In this document: piece after piece, positions 52,978-62,391 of the stretch
How the letters are laid out: each line of letters opens with the position of its first letter
Numbering within the stretch: the stretch's first letter is position 1
Assembly: GCA_905233285.1 (NCBI GenBank)
Contig: CAJODY010000002.1
Span: forward strand, 1 to 64,000
Direction of reading: 5' to 3'
Origin: an uncultured Bacteroidaceae bacterium
GTDB taxonomy: Bacteria; Bacteroidota; Bacteroidia; Bacteroidales; Bacteroidaceae
DNA length: 64,000 nt
The notes under the pieces: generated by a model
Told to the model about the DNA's origin: nothing
Databases searched by the model: none
Seen by the model: only the letters and a program-made list of their open reading frames with translations
Translations under genes and position numbers: made by a program

Positions 52978-53826
52978 TTATTTGTAGTTTATATTATCAA
53001 TCAGTCGTATAGGGGTCTTTCCGCAGAATACCGTGATGCATCCCTGCACATGCTCCGCATCCTTCCAGTCCTTGATGCTTGCCAGAGTCGCTGCATCTAC
53101 TATTTCGTAATACTGCACCTCCAGTCCCTTTACAGCGTTAATCTCGTCGATAGTCCACTGCTTCGTTTCCTCTACTGTGTGGTTCTTGGCATAATTCACA
53201 CTTGCTTTCAGAGCCTTATAGATATTCGGTGCAATCTGACGTTCGTCGGCAGCCAGCAACGTATTTCGGCTCGACAGAGCCAGTCCGTCGTTTTCCCTCA
53301 CGATAGGACACGGACTGATATTCAGTCCAGGGAAATGTTCCGCAGCCATAGCCCTTATCACAGCAATCTGCTGGAAGTCCTTCTCGCCGAAATAAGCATG
53401 AGTAGGCTGTGTGAACTCAAACAGCTTGCTCACAATCTGGCACACTCCATTGAAATGTCCCGGACGGAACGCACCTTCCATAACCGTATCGGTAGGAGGA
53501 TAGCTGAATGTGCGCGTATCGGGTTCCGGATAAACCTCCTCAGCTGTAGGTGCGAACATAATCGTAGCACCGAGCGACGAGAGCAAATCCCTGTCAGCCT
53601 CGAAAGTACGTGGATAATTAGCCAAGTCATTCTTATCGTTAAACTGAGTCGGATTCACAAACACGCTGACGATTGTCACGTCGTTCTCCTTTACCGAGCG
53701 CTCTACCAACGATGCATGTCCACGATGCAGAGCACCCATCGTAGGTACCAGTCCTATTGTCTTTCCAGCACTTTTCAGTGACTGGACTTTTACTTTCAAA
53801 TCTGCTATTTTGTTTATTACTTCCAT
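52978..53826 (-). CDS. panC: Pantoate--beta-alanine ligase
   Basis: The 282-residue enzyme has [19 protein letters not shown] (HIGH-like), [30 protein letters not shown] and [13 protein letters not shown]. It condenses pantoate with beta-alanine using ATP. It starts the panCD operon; the promoter is at 53873-53904. Confidence 0.97.
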   Translation of the reverse strand: MEVINKIADLKVKVQSLKSAGKTIGLVPTMGALHRGHASLVERSVKENDVTIVSVFVNPTQFNDKNDLANYPRTFEADRDLLSSLGATIMFAPTAEEVYPEPDTRTFSYPPTDTVMEGAFRPGHFNGVCQIVSKLFEFTQPTHAYFGEKDFQQIAVIRAMAAEHFPGLNISPCPIVRENDGLALSSRNTLLAADERQIAPNIYKALKASVNYAKNHTVEETKQWTIDEINAVKGLEVQYYEIVDAATLASIKDWKDAEHVQGCITVFCGKTPIRLIDNINYK

Positions 53827-53872
53827 GTTTGTGCGTAATAATTAAACATTCAGCCTTAGCTGAAATCGGGTG

Positions 53873-53904
53873 CGAAGGTACGACAAACCGAGCGAACTAC
53901 CAAA
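53873..53904 (-). promoter_or_regulatory. Promoter of panCD
   Basis: On the minus strand TACCTTCG (53873-53880) with a TTTG 20 nt upstream (53901-53904). Lies between panC and the nhaA stop. Confidence 0.55.
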
Positions 53905-53913
53905 CAAACCCGT

Positions 53914-55344
53914 TTATTTCTTTTCTATCTTGTTGACTATCAAAATAAGTGCGCTTCCAAGTATGCCGGCAGAGAGTGAACCGAGCAATACTGCAATCTT
54001 TCCACTGGAGCGGAGTGTCTCGGTAGTTGCCGGTTCCAAGTCGCCGAACGAAAGAGTATCGACAAAAATTGACATTGTAAATCCGATGCCACCCAGACAA
54101 GCAACGGCAAACAGCATCTTCCATGATGCTTTCTCGGGCATTGCGCCGATTTTCGATTTTATTGCTACCCAACTGGCAAGTGTGATACCGAGAGGTTTTC
54201 CGAGGAGGAGTCCGAAGTATATTCCCATACCAACGAAACCTGCACCGGCGATGTCTGGCAGAGCTTGGAAGATGTTGAAGAAACTGATGTCGGGAACTTC
54301 AACACCGGCATTGGCAAGTGCAAAGACTGGCATTACGAAGAAGTTGACAAACGATGCCAGAGCATGCTCCAGTCGGTAACTCATGCCAATGGTGTCGTTT
54401 GTAATACAACTCAGACGGCGCAGACAATGGCGTTGAAGTCCGTTAGGGAATTTCTCGTCGTCGATAGAGTCGAAGGTATCAAGACGGTATATGTATTTCC
54501 TTACGTTACGTTTCAGGAATGCTTTGCTGAAGCGCGCATCCATCGGGATGAGGAATGCCATTACTACGCCCGACATGGTTGCATGAATGCCGGAGTAGTA
54601 GAACAGGAACCAGATGGCGATGGCAGGAGCCCAGTAGTAGGACAGACGTTTTTCTCCCAGTTTGTTCATGGCAATAACTATGGCAATCAATACCAGTGCT
54701 ACGAGCAGAAGTTGTCCGTCGATTTCACCTCCATAAAAGAGTGCTACGACGAGTATGGCTCCGAGGTCGTCTGCAATGGCAAGTGCCGTAAGGAATATCT
54801 TCAGCGATACGGGTACTCGGTTGCCGAGTATTGACATGATACCTATGGCAAAGGCGATGTCGGTAGCCGTCGGGATTCCCCATCCTCCGACAGTTGTGGT
54901 GCCTGCATTGAAAGCTGTGAATATCAGGGCAGGGAAGAGCATACCTCCTGCGGCAGCAATGACCGGCAGTATGGCTTTCTTAACGCTCGACAGTTCACCG
55001 AAGAGTATCTCACGCTTTATCTCAAGTCCGACGGTGAAGAAGAAAATCACCATCAGGATGTCGTTGATGAATTTCTCAAGTGTCATATCCTTCGGGAAAG
55101 TCCAGTCGATGGGTCTTATGCCCGTAGTGGGTTCGATAGGACTCTTTATCGATATTGACAGGTCGGTTTCGAGTATGGCATGATAGGCTTCTTTAGTAAA
55201 AGGCAGGTTGGCTAGCAGCATAGCTATGACCACACATACCAGCAGTGTCACACCGCCAGCCCATGGCTGTTTCATGAAGTTCATGCGCGACTGGTGCATG
55301 ATGTGCAGATTCTTGTTCCAAGAGTAAGTGGGAATGAGTTTCAT
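53914..55344 (-). CDS. nhaA: Na+/H+ antiporter NhaA
   Basis: The 476-residue membrane protein matches NhaA with twelve helices (PWAGGVTLLVCVVIAMLLANLPF, IFFFTVGLEIKREILFGELSS, GWGIPTATDIAFAIG, IADDLGAILVVALFY with the double Asp, and GGIGFTMSIFVDTL). It extrudes sodium in exchange for protons. The N-terminal 25 residues precede the core; an internal loop (DSIDDEKFPNGLQRH) is longer than in E. coli. It is the last gene after FHA and two AraC genes, 2 nt from the AraC stop. Confidence 0.94.
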   Translation of the reverse strand: MKLIPTYSWNKNLHIMHQSRMNFMKQPWAGGVTLLVCVVIAMLLANLPFTKEAYHAILETDLSISIKSPIEPTTGIRPIDWTFPKDMTLEKFINDILMVIFFFTVGLEIKREILFGELSSVKKAILPVIAAAGGMLFPALIFTAFNAGTTTVGGWGIPTATDIAFAIGIMSILGNRVPVSLKIFLTALAIADDLGAILVVALFYGGEIDGQLLLVALVLIAIVIAMNKLGEKRLSYYWAPAIAIWFLFYYSGIHATMSGVVMAFLIPMDARFSKAFLKRNVRKYIYRLDTFDSIDDEKFPNGLQRHCLRRLSCITNDTIGMSYRLEHALASFVNFFVMPVFALANAGVEVPDISFFNIFQALPDIAGAGFVGMGIYFGLLLGKPLGITLASWVAIKSKIGAMPEKASWKMLFAVACLGGIGFTMSIFVDTLSFGDLEPATTETLRSSGKIAVLLGSLSAGILGSALILIVNKIEKK

Positions 55345-55346
55345 AT

Positions 55347-56249
55347 TTATTTGTTCTTTAAGCTTTTCTTATATTCTTTGGGCGTTATACCAGCCACTCG
55401 TTTGAAGAAACGGTTGAAACTGATAAGGTTCTGAAACTGCAATTCCTCAACAATTTCTGCCGATGACATATGCTGTACGCTCATCAATGTCTTAGCGTGA
55501 TGCACCACATATTCACCAATCCATTGCGATGCATTCTTCTGACTGTAGGTCATAGATACTGACGACAGGTATTTGGGAGTGACATTCAGCAGATTGGCAT
55601 AGAAGTTTACGGAGCGTTCCTCGCTGGCATGCTTATTCAGAGCATCAAGGAATTTCTGGAACAAGGTGTACTGTCTCGAGGTCTTGTTCACTTGTGCGCT
55701 CTCGGTCTTTCTGTTTTCAAACAGTTGTATGTTGTTTATAAGTAGTGCATTCAGATAACTTCTCACCACAATCATCTTGTATTCATAGTCAGCTCGCACG
55801 CATTCTTTCTTCAGTTCGGTGTACATGAGCTGATAAATCGACATCTGCTCCTCAGTGCAGTTGTTGACAACGAAGTATTTCTCGTGAAGAGTCCGGTCGA
55901 AGTTGATATATATATCTTCGAATGTTTTCTGCAGAATGTCGGGATAGATAATAAACATTATGAAACGGCAATCGTCAGAGGCACTTTTGAACAAACCTTC
56001 CGAATTCGGTAGGGTGGTAAGCACCTGACCTCCGTTAACTTCTACTTCCGTTCCGTTTATCAGTGCTTTCAGCTTTCCTTGCATCACAAAGCAGATTACC
56101 ATTTGTTCTATTATCACTGGCTCATACGTATTGAGAGCCGACAATGGATTGATGCTGCCGTAGTTGTTGAGTAAGACCAGTTCTCCGGGAATCACACCTG
56201 TCGATTCGCTCGGTTCGCGTGAAAGTAAGTCTATATTGGGTATTGGCAT
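55347..56249 (-). CDS. AraC-family regulator, second of a tandem pair
   Basis: The 300-residue protein has an N-terminal cupin-like sensor half and a C-terminal HTH_18/AraC pair (SVNFYANLLNVTPKYLSSV and SAEIVEELQFQNLISFNRFFKRVAGITPKEYK). It is paralogous to the gene at 56251, sharing the ERSV-FYA block. It lies directly before nhaA and may regulate it or the operon; effector unknown. Confidence 0.88.
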   Translation of the reverse strand: MPIPNIDLLSREPSESTGVIPGELVLLNNYGSINPLSALNTYEPVIIEQMVICFVMQGKLKALINGTEVEVNGGQVLTTLPNSEGLFKSASDDCRFIMFIIYPDILQKTFEDIYINFDRTLHEKYFVVNNCTEEQMSIYQLMYTELKKECVRADYEYKMIVVRSYLNALLINNIQLFENRKTESAQVNKTSRQYTLFQKFLDALNKHASEERSVNFYANLLNVTPKYLSSVSMTYSQKNASQWIGEYVVHHAKTLMSVQHMSSAEIVEELQFQNLISFNRFFKRVAGITPKEYKKSLKNK

Positions 56250-56250
56250 G

Positions 56251-57150
56251 CTAGATTATGTTTTTTCGGTTGTGCTTAGACTGATATTCAAAAGGGGACT
56301 CTCCCGTTACTCGCTTGAAAAACCTGCCAAAGAAACTCTGGTTGGGAAAGTTATAGTGGTCGCTGATTTTCTTTATGTTTGTATTGTTTGAGTACAGTGC
56401 CTGCTTTATTCTGCTTGCTACGTAATTGTCAATCACAGACGAAGCAGTTTCGCCGGTATAGTGAATGACTATCGCAGACAGGTATTTAGGTGATATGCCA
56501 GTCTTTTCGGCATAGAACTGTACTGAACGTTCTTTCTTGTAATACAGACTCAACTGATTCAGAAATTTCTCAAAGAAAGACCATCCTTTAGCGTTGTCCC
56601 CATGATAAATCATGGTTTCCGGCTTTGCGTACGAATACAGATGGGCAATGAAAGCTGTGGTAAAAGCTCTTAGTGCCATCTCCTTCATATTGTAATTGTT
56701 ACGGTCTTGTTCGATGCGCAGCAGATGATAGTCGTCAAGTAGGATTCCTGCCTGATATTTTTCTATGTGGAAATGGTGAGCTGTGTAGTATCTGACACCC
56801 ACACTGGCTCCTATCATGCTATGCTCATATATGTCCTCGATAATTTCATTCTTCACGACTATGCAGAACATTATGCATCTCGATTCCAGAAACTCGTAAC
56901 TGACATACGGAGTCAGCACCAACACTTCGTTGGATTTCACTTCTAGCAGCTTATTGTTCACCGCCATGTGCAGTGTGCCATACAAAACCACAATCATGCA
57001 CGAGTGGTCTGAATCATATATTTCAGAATACGTTGATACCTGCGGTTCGGTTTTCACATCCAGATTGTCCAGAATTGCATATCTGTCTTGAAACGACCTG
57101 AAACGCAATCCTGCAACTTCCGATTCGGTTAGCAATATGTCTTTCTTCAT
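56251..57150 (-). CDS. AraC-family regulator, first of a tandem pair
   Basis: The 299-residue protein mirrors its neighbour: sensor half, then SVQFYAEKTGISPKYLSAI and IKKISDHYNFPNQSFFGRFFKRVTGESPFEYQ. Stop and following start are 1 nt apart; its ATG overlaps the FHA gene end by 4 nt. The pair probably arose by duplication. Co-regulator or sequential sensing roles are possible; no ligand can be inferred. Confidence 0.88.
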   Translation of the reverse strand: MKKDILLTESEVAGLRFRSFQDRYAILDNLDVKTEPQVSTYSEIYDSDHSCMIVVLYGTLHMAVNNKLLEVKSNEVLVLTPYVSYEFLESRCIMFCIVVKNEIIEDIYEHSMIGASVGVRYYTAHHFHIEKYQAGILLDDYHLLRIEQDRNNYNMKEMALRAFTTAFIAHLYSYAKPETMIYHGDNAKGWSFFEKFLNQLSLYYKKERSVQFYAEKTGISPKYLSAIVIHYTGETASSVIDNYVASRIKQALYSNNTNIKKISDHYNFPNQSFFGRFFKRVTGESPFEYQSKHNRKNII

Positions 57151-57686
57151 GGTTCGGATATAGAGTCAGAAGCAGCGCGGAATATCAGTGTCGTCGCACC
57201 GATAGTTATGATGTCTCCGTCCGATAAAACTACTCTGTCTCTGTCTTTTAGAATTTCGTTCATATGAAACGTGCCGGTATCGCTTGGTGCATCGCGCAGC
57301 ACACACTGCAGCTTTCCGGCCTTCGTTCTTTTTACTGTTATGCAGCAATGGTAAGTGTCGATACTAGGGTCACGTGTCTCTATGGGTTTGTTTATATTTG
57401 TTCCCTGTACATATCTGCCAAACTCATTTTCGCCCAAGTCCAGGGGAATCACCTGTTTATATGTAAACACATTCTCCACTACGGTCACACTGCCAAAGTC
57501 TTTCTTGTAGGCATTCTCGTCGAGAGTCTTTTCCTCGTGCTTCTCCGACATCTTTGACTTGCCGATTCTGATGCCGAACTCCTTATTGCAGTGACTGCAC
57601 ACAAATACAAGCGACTGTCCGTCGCTGTATCTCGTCTCGTCAAATACAATGTAGTTGTCGCATTTCGGACACTTGACTCTCTTCAT
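57147..57686 (-). CDS. FHA-domain protein with N-terminal zinc ribbon
   Basis: The 179-residue protein has a zinc ribbon (CPKCDNYIVF ... CSHCNKEFG, residues 5-35) and a C-terminal FHA domain (FGRYVQGTNINKPIETRDPSIDTYHCCITV and SDTGTFHMNE) that binds phosphothreonine peptides. It begins an operon with two AraC regulators and nhaA. No kinase is adjacent, so the signalling partner is elsewhere. Confidence 0.88.
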   Translation of the reverse strand: MKRVKCPKCDNYIVFDETRYSDGQSLVFVCSHCNKEFGIRIGKSKMSEKHEEKTLDENAYKKDFGSVTVVENVFTYKQVIPLDLGENEFGRYVQGTNINKPIETRDPSIDTYHCCITVKRTKAGKLQCVLRDAPSDTGTFHMNEILKDRDRVVLSDGDIITIGATTLIFRAASDSISEP

Positions 57687-57715
57687 TTTTTTATCTACCT
57701 TTGCTTACTAGCCTG

Positions 57716-57746
57716 CAAAGGTACAAACCCAAACAGTAAAAACAAA
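57716..57746 (-). promoter_or_regulatory. Promoter of the FHA-AraC-NhaA operon
   Basis: On the minus strand TACCTTTG (57716-57723) with TTTG exactly 19 nt upstream (57743-57746). Confidence 0.65.
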
Positions 57747-57838
57747 AAAAATCGAAGTGAAAAATGAAAAAAAATAAGACATATTATTCACTTTTTAAAT
57801 AATTGAAAAATCAGAATGGGAAATTACGAATAAATTAC

Positions 57839-57846
57839 TACCTTTG
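57839..57846 (+). promoter_or_regulatory. -7 box of the pheT operon
   Basis: TACCTTTG followed by C, 34 bp before the ATG at 57881. No clear -33. Confidence 0.5.
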
Positions 57847-57880
57847 CACTCGTTTTACACATAACTAATTTTAGTAGGAC

Positions 57881-60409
57881 ATGAATATATCATACAAATG
57901 GTTGAAAGAGTATGTCGATTTCGACATGTCAGCCGATGAAGTAGCAGCAGCGCTTACAAGCATAGGTCTTGAAGTTGAGGCAGTTGAAGAGGTGCAGACC
58001 ATCAAGGGCGGACTGCAGGGACTCGTAGTCGGAAAGGTGCTCACTTGCGAACCCCATCCTGACAGCGACCACATGCACGTCACTACGGTTGACGAGGGTA
58101 ATGGAGTCGTTGAGCAGGTAGTCTGTGGTGCTCCCAACGTTGCAGCAGGTCAGAAAGTCATCGTGGCACAGCTGGGTTGCAAACTTTACGACGGCGACAA
58201 GGAATTTGTCATCAAGAAATCCAAACTGCGCGGTGTAGAGTCAAACGGCATGATATGTGCAGAAGATGAAATCTGTATAGGAACCAGCCACGAAGGCATC
58301 ATCGTACTTCCCGACGATGCAGTTGTAGGTACTCCTGCAGCACAGTATTACGGACTCGAGAGCGATTATGTCATCGAAGTAGATATCACCCCAAACCATT
58401 CCGATGCCTGCAGCCATTGGGGCGTTGCCCGCGACTTCTACGCATGGCTTCGTCAGCACGGACACAAAGCTCAGCTTCGTCGTCCCGATGCCGATGCCCA
58501 GTTTGCAGCGCTGCCTAAGTCACAGTCCATGCCTTTTGCTGTCGAGGTTGAGGCTACCGAAGCCTGTCCCCGCTATTGTGCAGTCAGCGTCAAGGGCTGT
58601 GTGGTGAAGGAAAGTCCGAAGTGGCTCAAGGATGCACTCACTACCATCGGACTTCGTCCCATCAACAACATCGTTGACATCACCAACTACATAATGATGG
58701 CATTCGGACAACCGCTCCACTGCTTTGACGCTGATATGGTCGAAGGTGGTAAGGTGGTAGTAAAGACAATGCCTGAAGGTACACCGTTCGTCACTCTCGA
58801 CGGAGTTGAACATAAACTCTCCGACCGCGACCTCGCCATCTGCAATGCAACGGAACCTATGTGTATTGCAGGAGTATTCGGTGGAAAAGGTAGTGGAACA
58901 TACGAGACAACTACCAACGTACTCTTCGAGTCAGCCTACTTCCACCCAACATGGATTCGTAAGTCGGCACGTCGTCACGGACTCCAGACCGATGCCAGCT
59001 TCCGTTTCGAACGTGGCATCGACCCTGCCGGACAGCTCTATGCACTCAAATATGCAGCTTGTCTTGCAGTCGAACTGGCAGGAGGTGAAGTGGCAATGGA
59101 CATAGTAGATGTAAAGAACGACACACTTCCTCAGAATCCCGTCATCGACGTCGAATACAAGTATGTTTCCGACCTCATCGGACGCGACATTCCTGTTGCT
59201 ACTCAACACAGCATACTTACCGACCTCGGATTCCGCATCCTCAGCAGCAGCGATACATCCATGCAGCTCGAGGCACCGGCCTTCCGTGTCGATGTACGCC
59301 GTCCTTGCGACGTAGTCGAGGAGATACTCCGCATCTATGGCTACAACAACGTAGAGATACCTATGCAGCTCAAGTCGTCGCTCACAACAAAGGGTGAACT
59401 CGACCGCAGCAACAAACTGCAGAACCTCGTAGCCGAACAGCTCGTCGGAGCCGGATTCCATGAGATACTCAACAACAGCCTTACCAAGACATCCTATTAC
59501 GACGATGGAGTGACATTCCCGTCCGACCATCTCGTACGACTCATCAATCCGCTCTCTCAAGACCTCGGAGTGATGCGTCAGACCCTGCTCTATGGTGGTC
59601 TCGAAGTCATCTCACACAACACCAACCGAAAGATGCCCGACCTCCGACTCTTCGAATTCGGCAACTGCTACTACTTTGCTCCTGAGAAGAACCAGCCCAA
59701 GCAGGATGCCGACGGCAATCCGCTCTCAGCCAGTGATGAGTCGTCGAAGACCATCCTCGCAGCCTATAGCGAAGACTATCATCTCTCACTCTGGCAGACC
59801 GGTCGTCGTGTCAGTGGCAACTGGGCACACAAAGACGAGGAATCCACAGTATATGAAATAAAGGCATACGTGCTCAACATACTCAGCCGACTCGGAGTTC
59901 CGATGGGAGCACTGGTATTCAGCCAGCAGAAGAGCGACATCTTTGCAGTCTCTACCGTCATCTCCAACCGCGGCGGTAAGCAGATAGCACAGTTCGGAGT
60001 AGTAAGCCATCGTCAGACCAGCCGTTTCGACATCGATGCACCAGTCTTCTATGCCGACATCAACTGGACAAACCTCATGCGACTCATCCGCAAGGGTAGC
60101 GTAAGCTACTACGACATACCTAAGTATCCGGCAGTGAGCCGCGACCTCGCACTCCTGCTCGACACGAATGTTGAGTTTGCACAAATCGAACAGGCAGCCT
60201 ACAACGTAGAGCGCAAACTGCTCAAGGAAGTCAGCCTCTTCGACGTTTATGAAGGAAAGAACCTGCCCGAAGGCAAGAAATCCTATGCAGTCAACTTCAT
60301 CCTCCAGAGCGAAGACAAGACACTCAACGACAAAGCCATCGAAGCAGTAATGCAGAAAATCGAACAGGCAGTAGTATCCGCAACCGGAGCAACAGTCCGT
60401 GGTAAATAA
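57881..60409 (+). CDS. pheT: Phenylalanine--tRNA ligase beta subunit
   Basis: The 842-residue protein has the start MNISYKWLKEYVDFDMSADE, the tRNA-binding EMAP-like domain (about 40-150), the B3/B4 editing domain (TPNHSDACSHWGVARDFYAW and NNIVDITNYIMMAFGQPLHCFD), B5 (RFERGIDP) and a C-terminal FDX-ACB domain. It forms the alpha2-beta2 enzyme with PheS, encoded elsewhere. First gene of the operon to guaA. Confidence 0.97.
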   Translation: MNISYKWLKEYVDFDMSADEVAAALTSIGLEVEAVEEVQTIKGGLQGLVVGKVLTCEPHPDSDHMHVTTVDEGNGVVEQVVCGAPNVAAGQKVIVAQLGCKLYDGDKEFVIKKSKLRGVESNGMICAEDEICIGTSHEGIIVLPDDAVVGTPAAQYYGLESDYVIEVDITPNHSDACSHWGVARDFYAWLRQHGHKAQLRRPDADAQFAALPKSQSMPFAVEVEATEACPRYCAVSVKGCVVKESPKWLKDALTTIGLRPINNIVDITNYIMMAFGQPLHCFDADMVEGGKVVVKTMPEGTPFVTLDGVEHKLSDRDLAICNATEPMCIAGVFGGKGSGTYETTTNVLFESAYFHPTWIRKSARRHGLQTDASFRFERGIDPAGQLYALKYAACLAVELAGGEVAMDIVDVKNDTLPQNPVIDVEYKYVSDLIGRDIPVATQHSILTDLGFRILSSSDTSMQLEAPAFRVDVRRPCDVVEEILRIYGYNNVEIPMQLKSSLTTKGELDRSNKLQNLVAEQLVGAGFHEILNNSLTKTSYYDDGVTFPSDHLVRLINPLSQDLGVMRQTLLYGGLEVISHNTNRKMPDLRLFEFGNCYYFAPEKNQPKQDADGNPLSASDESSKTILAAYSEDYHLSLWQTGRRVSGNWAHKDEESTVYEIKAYVLNILSRLGVPMGALVFSQQKSDIFAVSTVISNRGGKQIAQFGVVSHRQTSRFDIDAPVFYADINWTNLMRLIRKGSVSYYDIPKYPAVSRDLALLLDTNVEFAQIEQAAYNVERKLLKEVSLFDVYEGKNLPEGKKSYAVNFILQSEDKTLNDKAIEAVMQKIEQAVVSATGATVRGK

Positions 60410-60411
60410 AA

Positions 60412-60439
60412 AAATAGTAAATAGTAAAATAGAAAATAA
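60412..60439 (+). repeat. Heptamer array AAATAGT before yebC (4 units)
   Basis: AAATAGT, AAATAGT, AAAATAG and AAAATAA in 7-bp register between the pheT stop and the yebC ATG. Confidence 0.7.
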
Positions 60440-60443
60440 CAAT

Positions 60444-61175
60444 ATGGGACGCGCATTTGAATTTAGAAAAGCCCGCAAACTGAAGCGTTGGGGCAACATG
60501 GCAAAAACATTCACACGACTTGGCAAACAGATAGCAATAGCAGTGGCAGAAGGAGGACCCGATCCTGACAACAATGCCCATCTGCGTGCAGTCATCGCCA
60601 CCTGTCGCCACGAGAACATGCCAAAGGATAACATCGACCGTGCTATCAAGAACGCCATCGGCAAAGACAAGTCAGCATGGAAGAGTGTAACCTACGAAGG
60701 ATACGGACCTCACGGCATCGCAGTTCTCGTTGATACCCTTACCGACAACACCACACGTACCGTAGCCGACGTACGTTCAGTGTTCAACAAGTTCAGCGGA
60801 AACATGGGTACCACCGGTTCCCTTTCCTTCCTCTTCGACCACTACAGCATGTTCACCTTCAAGAAGAAGGCCGACATGGACATGGACGAATTCATCCTCG
60901 AAGCCATCGAATATGGTGTCAACGACGAATTCGACGAGGAATATGACGAAGAGAAAGACGAAACGACCATCACCATCTATGGCGACCCCAAGCAGTTCGC
61001 ACAGATACAGAAATACCTTGAAGACAACGGCTACGAAATCACAGGTGCCGAATTCACCTACGTGCCTAACGACCTCAAGGACGTTACCGACGAACAGCGT
61101 GAGACACTCGACAAGATGGTAGAGCGTCTTGAAGAGTTCGACGACGTGCAGAACGTATATACCAATATGAAGTAA
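60444..61175 (+). CDS. yebC: YebC/PmpR-family protein
   Basis: The start is ATG 60444 (MGRAFEFRKARKLKRWGNMAK); the track start at 60399 reads the heptamer array. The 243-residue protein has the family blocks PDNNAHLRAVIATCRHENMPKDNIDRAI, VTYEGYGPHGIAVLVDTLTDN and TTGSLSFLFD. YebC proteins act as transcription regulators or translation factors at proline stretches. It follows pheT in the operon. Confidence 0.93.
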   Translation: MGRAFEFRKARKLKRWGNMAKTFTRLGKQIAIAVAEGGPDPDNNAHLRAVIATCRHENMPKDNIDRAIKNAIGKDKSAWKSVTYEGYGPHGIAVLVDTLTDNTTRTVADVRSVFNKFSGNMGTTGSLSFLFDHYSMFTFKKKADMDMDEFILEAIEYGVNDEFDEEYDEEKDETTITIYGDPKQFAQIQKYLEDNGYEITGAEFTYVPNDLKDVTDEQRETLDKMVERLEEFDDVQNVYTNMK

Positions 61176-61225
61176 GATGGCTGAAGTAAGAAGGAAGATG
61201 TAAGATGGCTGATGTAAGATGGCAT
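61170..61225 (+). repeat. Heptamer array ATGTAAG/ATGGCTG (8 units)
   Basis: AAGTAAG, ATGGCTG, AAGTAAG, AAGGAAG, ATGTAAG, ATGGCTG, ATGTAAG and ATGGCAT in 7-bp register cover the yebC stop and the start of the next gene. The inverted type (CTTACAT) is seen in the composite array at 26618-26715. Confidence 0.85.
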
Positions 61226-61234
61226 AAGTGCAGC

Positions 61235-61630
61235 ATGGGGTGGGGGCTTCTCTTAGTCCTTCTTTCCCTTGTCTCTTGTCAGGAGAGTCGTCTCGACCGC
61301 ATTGAGCGTGAGGCAAAAGACTACACCCTGCGCAACTGTCCGCGTCGTATCGACGTCATCACCACACTCGACAGCGTCGTCTTTCGCAACGACGGTTCGC
61401 TCGATTACATCTACTACTACACCGTCAGTCTCGACAGCCTGCTACTTGCAGAGTTCAACCGTCATGCTGCCGACATCGAAGAGAAAACGCTCCACAGCCT
61501 TCGTAACAGTATTGAACGCGATGTGCGTGAAATAAGGGATGCCGGACTCCACATTATTTATATATATAAAGACAGTGTGACAGGCAAGCCCCTTCAGACA
61601 TTCCGATTTACTAAAGAACAGTATCAATGA
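61235..61630 (+). CDS. Small lipoprotein, unknown
   Basis: From ATG 61235 the 131-residue product has a signal peptide with lipobox LVSC (Cys about 16). The track start at 61205 adds ten repeat-encoded residues. The mature part is helical and charged, with NCPRRIDVITTLDSVVFRN and IEEKTLHSLRNSIER. No family recognised. Its stop overlaps the nucleotidyltransferase start by 4 nt. Confidence 0.7.
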   Translation: MGWGLLLVLLSLVSCQESRLDRIEREAKDYTLRNCPRRIDVITTLDSVVFRNDGSLDYIYYYTVSLDSLLLAEFNRHAADIEEKTLHSLRNSIERDVREIRDAGLHIIYIYKDSVTGKPLQTFRFTKEQYQ

Positions 61631-62382
61631 GCAACGCACTGATATTCGCTGCCGGACTCGGCACCCGACTCCGTCCACTCACCGACACCATGCCCAAGGC
61701 AATGGTGCCCGTTGCAGGTCGTCCGCTCCTTCAGATACTCATCGAGCGGCTCGTTGCTGCCGGCATCACCGACATCGTAGTCAACGTCCATCACTTCGCC
61801 CAGCAGATTATCGACTTCCTCACCACATCCGACTTCGCTCGCTCCCTCTCCGGAGTGCACATCCAGGTGTCCGACGAGTCCGACCTTCTGCTCGAGACGG
61901 GTGGGGGACTCAAACGTGCAGCTGGTCTCTTCGCCGACAAGAGTCCTATACTCGTCCACAACGTCGATATACTCTCCGACCTCGACCTGCGCTCTTTCTA
62001 CACTTCGGTAGTGCAGCGACAGGGCAGTCCTACCACGCTCATCGTCTCGCAGCGCAACACACAGCGCTACCTCCTTGCCGACTCCGACTCCCGTCTTGTC
62101 GGTTGGACCAACATAGCTACAGGCGAAGTCAAGAGTCCGTACCCCGACCTCGATGTTGAGAGTTGCACCAAAGTGGCATTCTCCGGCATCCACGTCTTCA
62201 ATCCCTCCCTGCTTCCATACATGGAGCAGTGGGAAGGTCGTTTCTCGCTCATCGACTTCTACCTCTCCATCTGCGACCGCCAGCCCATCTACCTGCAGCA
62301 GCAACCCGACCTCCATCTCATCGACGTCGGAAAGCTCGACACGCTGGCAGTTGCCGAACAGTTCCTGCAAAATCAAAACTAA
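61627..62382 (+). CDS. Sugar-phosphate nucleotidyltransferase
   Basis: The 251-residue enzyme has ALIFAAGLGTRLRPLTDTMPKAMVPVAG, the NTP and Mg2+ loop, plus LLLETGGGLKRA and LVHNVDILSDLDL. It transfers NMP to a sugar 1-phosphate. It resembles MurU-type or mannose-1-phosphate guanylyltransferases, but the sugar is not determined. Operon position between a lipoprotein and guaA. Confidence 0.85.
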   Translation: MSNALIFAAGLGTRLRPLTDTMPKAMVPVAGRPLLQILIERLVAAGITDIVVNVHHFAQQIIDFLTTSDFARSLSGVHIQVSDESDLLLETGGGLKRAAGLFADKSPILVHNVDILSDLDLRSFYTSVVQRQGSPTTLIVSQRNTQRYLLADSDSRLVGWTNIATGEVKSPYPDLDVESCTKVAFSGIHVFNPSLLPYMEQWEGRFSLIDFYLSICDRQPIYLQQQPDLHLIDVGKLDTLAVAEQFLQNQN

Positions 62383-62391
62383 CAGCATAAA

